Positions 60,322 through 64,000 of a DNA stretch of 64,000 nucleotides are shown here, piece by piece; position 1 is the stretch's first letter, and each line of letters starts with the position of its first letter. The notes beneath the pieces are model-generated. The model saw only the letters and a program-made list of their open reading frames with translations. It did not search any database and was not told the DNA's origin. The position numbers were made by a program, and so were the translations under genes. Source of the stretch: Paenibacillus sp. CF384 (GTDB lineage: Bacteria > Bacillota > Bacilli > Paenibacillales > Paenibacillaceae); NCBI RefSeq assembly GCF_900106745.1, contig NZ_FNNV01000017.1, positions 115,227-179,226 of the forward strand, written 5' to 3'.

Positions 60322-61149
60322 CTATTCGCCATCCCGATATTTCTTAGGCGTGACGCCGTTTACTTTCATAAACACATTGTAGAAGGACGGCTCGCTCTGA
60401 TAGCCGACGATCTCGGCAATTTCTTTGACCTGTAAGTTTGTCGTGCGCAAATACCGCTTGGCTGCCTCCATCCGGCAATAGATTAGAAACTGGATCGGAC
60501 TTACGCCCATCTCGTTTTTGAATAGGTGCGCTAGATGGTATTTGTTCATATAGGTTTCCTCGGCGAGCGATTCCAGCGTGACCGGAGCGCTGTAGTTCTC
60601 CTCCATGATCCGCTTCGCTTTCCAAACCGCTTCCTTCGAGGGCACCCGTGCCCGGTCTGCCGCATCGGTGTAGTGCGTGATCCGCGCTAGCTTAGCAAAC
60701 AGGATGGCGAGGTAATGATTCGCAATCGTCTGCGATTCCGGCTCCCCCTTGCGAAACTCTGAGATACAATCGCGCATCAAATTGCGGATGGCCGGCAATT
60801 GATCCTGCAGATGAATGACCGGCGCCGCGCCGGGCTGGAGGAAGAAATCCGGCGGAAGCTCCTCGACCTGCAGCTCTCTAAACCCTATAAAAGTAGCGCG
60901 AAAAGGATGCTTCGTTGACTGTTCCTTATGCCACACGCCCCGATGATAGATAAGCAGAGTTCCCGCTCCGGCTGTGTAGCTCTTCCCGTCTATCTCGAAC
61001 TCGCCTTCGCCTTCCTCGATCAACAAGATCTCGCTGTTGGCATCATGCTTGTGCAGCTCCAGCAGGAACCGATCCGGATCGCCGCTCAAGTCAAACGAGC
61101 TGCCTACCAGAAACAGCGGCGGTCTGCGAAAAATCGTCGAATCCCCCAT
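60322..61149 (-). CDS. AraC family transcriptional regulator with cupin domain
   Basis: A 275-residue regulator. The N-terminal cupin (about 20-95) includes GEFEIDGKSYTAGAGTLLIY and HRGVWHKEQ; the C-terminal AraC domain (about 175-272) has LAEETYMNKYHLAHLFKNEMG and IAEIVGYQSEPSFYNVFMKVNG, both shown here in abbreviated form (MNKYHLAHLFKNEMG; YQSEPSFYNVFMKVNG). The ATG at 61149 follows AGGGGGAAG. It is divergent from the FG-GAP/Gfo-Idh-MocA pair and may control either that pair or the two-component genes 73 bp downstream. Confidence 0.88.
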   Translation of the reverse strand: MGDSTIFRRPPLFLVGSSFDLSGDPDRFLLELHKHDANSEILLIEEGEGEFEIDGKSYTAGAGTLLIYHRGVWHKEQSTKHPFRATFIGFRELQVEELPPDFFLQPGAAPVIHLQDQLPAIRNLMRDCISEFRKGEPESQTIANHYLAILFAKLARITHYTDAADRARVPSKEAVWKAKRIMEENYSAPVTLESLAEETYMNKYHLAHLFKNEMGVSPIQFLIYCRMEAAKRYLRTTNLQVKEIAEIVGYQSEPSFYNVFMKVNGVTPKKYRDGE

Positions 61150-61241
61150 GGCGGCTTCCCCCTTCCCTCGCGCAAGAATGAATAGTTTTTCGCCCAAGTT
61201 CACTTATTGTCTCTCTTGCCCGGATGACATACCCTTAATAT

Positions 61242-61255
61242 AGATAACGCTTGCA
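61242..61255. promoter_or_regulatory. CRE-like site between the AraC and FG-GAP genes
   Basis: On the minus strand TGCAAGCGTTATCT fits the CRE consensus at 8 of 10 defined positions. It is in the divergent intergenic region. Confidence 0.4.
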
Positions 61256-61329
61256 TAAGTTATTTTCAGCATAATCCAGAAGACCGATTTCGTACAACAT
61301 TAAATAGTTTGCTAAGGAGCGTGCGTGCT

Positions 61330-62418
61330 TTGCTTCAATTCAAGAAGAGACAGCTGTCTGAAGAGAAATATGAAGCTTGTGCTGTGTTTGACGTGAACGG
61401 AGACGGCATTCCCGATATCGTCAGCGGTGCCTATTGGTACGAGGGACCGGACTATGAGAAGAAGCATTATATTTACGATGTGCTGGCAATTTCGGAGTAT
61501 CACGATGATTTCTCCGATTATCCGATGGATGTCGACGGCGACGGACGGCTCGATATCATTACCGGCGCGTGGTGGGGCGAGACGCTTCGCTGGCGCCGCA
61601 ATCCGGGCGATACCGGCACAGCCTGGGAAACATTCGATATCGACAAATGCGGCAGCATCGAGACGATTCGTTATTACGATATTGACGGCTGCGGCGTGCC
61701 GGAGATTTTCCCGAATACGCCGGGGATGCCGCAGGCGTTCTACAAGCTGGTTCGCGATGCGGAAGGCCATGGAACCGGACAGTTTCAGAAGGTTGTTATT
61801 AGTGAAGGTGCTAGCGGCCATGGTATGGGATTTGTCGATATTAACGGCGACGGGCGCATGGATATTGTGCTGTCCGGCGGCTGGCTGGAGCAGCCGGAGG
61901 ATCCTTTTGCCGGACTGTGGACTTTCCATCCGGAGTTCTCGCTCGGTAGCGCAAGCGTGCCGGTTCTCGGCCATGATGTAAATGGCGACGGACTGATTGA
62001 TCTGATCGTCGGCCAAGCGCACGACTATGGGCTGCATTGGTATGAGCAAGGTCGTGCTGAGGATGGCTCACGAACATGGACGAAGCATGAGATCGACATG
62101 TCAGGCTCCCAGTTCCATGACCTGTGGCTTGTTGATCTGGACCTCGACGGCGAGCTGGAACTCATCTCGGGCAAGCGGTATCGTGCTCATAATGACGGCG
62201 ATCCGGGGGCGCATGACCCGATCGGCATCTACTATTACAAGATTGATGGTGGTAAGTTCAAGAAACATGTCATCGACTTTGGCCCTGCGGGCGAGGCGTC
62301 GGGGGCCGGCATCTACTTCTGGGTGCAGGATCTGACCGGCAACGGGTATCCCGACATCGTCGCTCCGGGCAAGGACGGATTGTTTTTGTTTGAGAATCTT
62401 GGAAAAAGAGAGGGATAG
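61330..62418 (+). CDS. FG-GAP/VCBS repeat protein without a signal peptide
   Basis: A 362-residue predicted beta-propeller made of about seven repeats, each with a calcium-loop-like motif: DVNGDGIPDIVSG, DVDGDGRLDIITG, DIDGCGVPEIF, DINGDGRMDIVLSG, DVNGDGLIDLIVG, DLDLDGELELISG and DLTGNGYPDIVAPG. The third, sixth and seventh loops depart from the consensus. The start is probably the TTG at 61330, ten bases after AAGGAG; an earlier in-frame TTG at 61309 lacks a site. No signal sequence is visible, unusual for FG-GAP proteins, which are usually extracytoplasmic. It is four bases ahead of a Gfo/Idh/MocA gene, so the two are an operon. Confidence 0.82.
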   Translation: MLQFKKRQLSEEKYEACAVFDVNGDGIPDIVSGAYWYEGPDYEKKHYIYDVLAISEYHDDFSDYPMDVDGDGRLDIITGAWWGETLRWRRNPGDTGTAWETFDIDKCGSIETIRYYDIDGCGVPEIFPNTPGMPQAFYKLVRDAEGHGTGQFQKVVISEGASGHGMGFVDINGDGRMDIVLSGGWLEQPEDPFAGLWTFHPEFSLGSASVPVLGHDVNGDGLIDLIVGQAHDYGLHWYEQGRAEDGSRTWTKHEIDMSGSQFHDLWLVDLDLDGELELISGKRYRAHNDGDPGAHDPIGIYYYKIDGGKFKKHVIDFGPAGEASGAGIYFWVQDLTGNGYPDIVAPGKDGLFLFENLGKREG

Positions 62419-62422
62419 TCAA

Positions 62423-63499
62423 ATGAGTAAATTACGAATCGGTTTTGTCGGCGGCGGCGGGATGGGGCAGATGGCACATCTCAGCAATTACGCAGTATTG
62501 CGAGATCAGTGCGAGGTTGTCGCACTGGCAGAAGTGAGGCCGCAATCGGCTCGACTGGTAGCGGACCGCTATGGGATTCCGGAAGTGTATGCGAGTCATC
62601 AAGAGCTGCTCGCTCAGGCCAAAGTGGACGCAATCGTGGCGCCGCAGCAGTATCGGCATCACCCTGCTCTAATCCCGGATATCTTGCGCGCCGGCATTCC
62701 TGTCTTCACCGAGAAGCCGCTTTGTTTAACGGTGGAAGCCGGCCGGGAACTGGTGCGGATCAGCGAAGAAACCGGTACGCTGCATATGGTGGGCTACCAT
62801 AAGCGGTCCGATCCGGCGATGGAACGCGCCAAGAAGGAAGTCGATGCTTGGCGAGCAAGCGGCGACTATGGCAAGCTGCGCAGCATTCGCGTTGCGATGC
62901 CACCGGGCGACTGGATTGCCGGGGCCGACATGCCTCTGAGTGCCGGCGAGCCGTATCCTTCGCTTGTGCTGGAGCAAGGTCCGGCGGATTATACGGATCA
63001 GCAGACGCGGGATCTGGACGCCTTCGTGAATTACTACATTCACCAAGTCAATGCGATCCGCTTCTTCTTGGGCGAGAACTACAAGCTGACCTTCGGCGAT
63101 CGCGCCGGCGTCCTGCTTGTCGGCGAGAGCGAGAGCGGCGTAACCGTCTCTCTTGAAATGGCCGCCTACCAGACATCGATCGAATGGCATGAACAGGTAG
63201 TCGCGACGTTCGAGCAAGGCTTCGTCCGCGTCGACCTCCCTGCCCCGCTCGTTCGCCAGCAAGCCGGCAAAGTGACCATATACAAGGACAATCCGCAGCT
63301 CGGATCGCCGGAAATCGTGCAGCCGATCATGCCGAACGTCTCGGCTATGCGCAACCAGGCGCTGAACTTCCTCGCCGCCGTGCGCGGCGACCGCCCTGCG
63401 CCATGCACCTCCAAGGAGGCGCTCGAGGATCTCATCCTCGCCCGCTCCTATATTGATTTTATGTCGCGTACCTACGGGCAGCAGCCCGCGAATACTTAG
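62423..63499 (+). CDS. Gfo/Idh/MocA family oxidoreductase
   Basis: A 358-residue NAD(P)-dependent dehydrogenase: GFVGGGGMGQMAHL at the N-terminus, EKPLCLTVEAG with the family lysine near residue 95, and HMVGYHKRSDPA before the substrate domain. Start at ATG 62423, preceded by a moderate GAGAGGGA site. Co-transcribed with the FG-GAP protein; such a partnership is not one I know from characterised pathways. The substrate is probably a sugar or cyclitol. Confidence 0.88.
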   Translation: MSKLRIGFVGGGGMGQMAHLSNYAVLRDQCEVVALAEVRPQSARLVADRYGIPEVYASHQELLAQAKVDAIVAPQQYRHHPALIPDILRAGIPVFTEKPLCLTVEAGRELVRISEETGTLHMVGYHKRSDPAMERAKKEVDAWRASGDYGKLRSIRVAMPPGDWIAGADMPLSAGEPYPSLVLEQGPADYTDQQTRDLDAFVNYYIHQVNAIRFFLGENYKLTFGDRAGVLLVGESESGVTVSLEMAAYQTSIEWHEQVVATFEQGFVRVDLPAPLVRQQAGKVTIYKDNPQLGSPEIVQPIMPNVSAMRNQALNFLAAVRGDRPAPCTSKEALEDLILARSYIDFMSRTYGQQPANT

Positions 63500-63985
63500 G
63501 GGAGCGCGGCTGGGATGCAGCGTAGCGCTAGGCCCGCGGGCGCGGCTGTGGCGCTGGGCGTGAGGCGCGGCGCGTAAGGCGCGGTGCTTGTGGCGCGGTG
63601 ATTCGGCCGCTGTGCTTGCGGCGCTGTGGTAGCGACTGCGAGGTGCTGTGCGTGAGGCGTGGTGACTCGACCGCTGCGCTTGCGGCGCGGTGCGTAAGAC
63701 CCAGCGACTCGACTGCCGCGCTTGCGCCGCCATGCTTCGGAATGAGCACCGTACTCAAGCGGGAATCGGCTATTTTGGGCGTTGCATGTGCCCCCGTTTC
63801 CCCACGCGAAATTCTAACGAACTCCACAGGCCTTATTTGGTTCAAAAAGGCACCTGAAATTTTCTAACGAATCGTAGAGACGCTATTTGCACCGGGAGTG
63901 CTCATTTTGAGTTTAGGATAATAAGTGGACACAACATAACAGCGACCTGTTACTATAAATACAACAAAACAGGTCGAGGTGTATC
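63500..63985. other. Gene-free, partly GC-rich and repetitive spacer
   Basis: 63500-63730 is G/C-rich low-complexity sequence with recurring GCTTGCGGCGC and GCGGTG, similar to 18837-18962. From 63800, two related blocks (AATTCTAACGAA and ATTTTCTAACGAA, about 50 bp apart) precede the start region of the next gene. No ORF is supported. Confidence 0.6.
63943..63976. promoter_or_regulatory. Inverted repeat in the leader of the last gene
   Basis: CGACCTGTT (63943-63951) and AACAGGTCG (63968-63976) are perfect 9-bp arms around TATAAAT-containing DNA. The second arm overlaps the start of the GAGGTG ribosome-binding site, so a hairpin in the RNA could mask it. Confidence 0.55.
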
Positions 63986-64000
63986 ATGAGAAAAACACGT
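63986..64000 (+). CDS. Start of a gene cut by the window edge, possibly an IS transposase
   Basis: ATG at 63986 with GAGGTG five bases upstream; only five codons (MRKTR) are visible. The AT-rich leader with AAGTGGACAC and the MRKTR start resemble the ends and OrfA starts of IS3-family elements, but five codons cannot prove it. Confidence 0.35.

Overview
The window is chromosomal DNA from a low-to-mid GC Firmicute, most likely Paenibacillus or a close relative. The evidence is the strong AGGAGG ribosome-binding sites with occasional TTG/GTG starts, YesM/YesN-type two-component pairs next to carbohydrate ABC importers, many Gfo/Idh/MocA dehydrogenases and sugar-phosphate isomerase (TIM-barrel) genes, a GH42 beta-galactosidase, stalk-domain (copper amine oxidase N-like) secreted proteins, and CRE-like sites. 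I see no rRNA, tRNA, prophage or CRISPR array. Genus is inferred from gene content only.

Layout. 1-5554: Gfo/Idh/MocA oxidoreductase (cut by the window edge) behind an AraC regulator, an MDR dehydrogenase, a lipoprotein and a secreted PQQ-like propeller. 5555-6792: two tandem hairpin-repeat arrays. 6793-12135: a minus-strand sugar/sugar-acid oxidation operon (enolase-superfamily dehydratase, SDR, zinc ADH, cupin, mutarotase-like protein) divergent from a GntR/FCD regulator, with a readable promoter/operator/CRE region between them. 12136-12788: 51-bp repeats. 12789-17760: PhyH oxygenase, two sugar isomerases, two Gfo/Idh/MocA dehydrogenases. 17991-18836: monoglyceride-lipase-like hydrolase. 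18837-20072: repeat arrays again, as an inverted copy of the pair at 5.7-6.8 kb. 20123-22946: a three-gene ABC importer of the TrpXYZ-like class. 23076-26184: AraC regulator divergent from GH42 beta-galactosidase. 26268-26942: TerC membrane protein. 26943-27530: 51-bp repeats and a DnaA-box cluster. 27531-31161: heterodimeric ABC exporter. 31364-33083: VOC protein plus sugar isomerase. 33384-36691: ParB-like protein with an alanine-rich tail, SDR epimerase, and an unfamiliar protein with class II synthetase-like features. 36771-38906: arsR-arsB-arsC. 39069-47225: two-component system, sugar ABC importer and GH99-like protein. 47877-52410: HAD, RidA, small membrane protein, NTPase, methyltransferase, PhyH, lipoprotein. 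52538-61149: second YesMN/Lpl-type importer cluster with an AraC regulator. 61330-63499: FG-GAP repeat protein plus Gfo/Idh/MocA. 63986-end: start of a gene, possibly a transposase.

How the genes work together. Most of the window is carbohydrate capture and catabolism: two extracytoplasmic-sensing kinase/regulator pairs, each next to a binding protein and two permeases (neither has its own ATPase, so both probably use a shared MsmX-type ATPase encoded elsewhere), a few glycosidases, and groups of dehydrogenases/isomerases that would feed unusual sugars into central metabolism.

The most unusual signal is not a gene. At least eleven tandem arrays in seven intergenic regions share a hidden 51-bp step. 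One family is purely 51 bp; a second alternates 51 and 62 bp (113-bp unit, two hairpins per unit); a third alternates about 50 and 71 bp (121-bp unit, two hairpins per unit). Two composite loci are inverted copies flanking the 6.8-18.8 kb catabolic region. I know of no named repeat family with this architecture.
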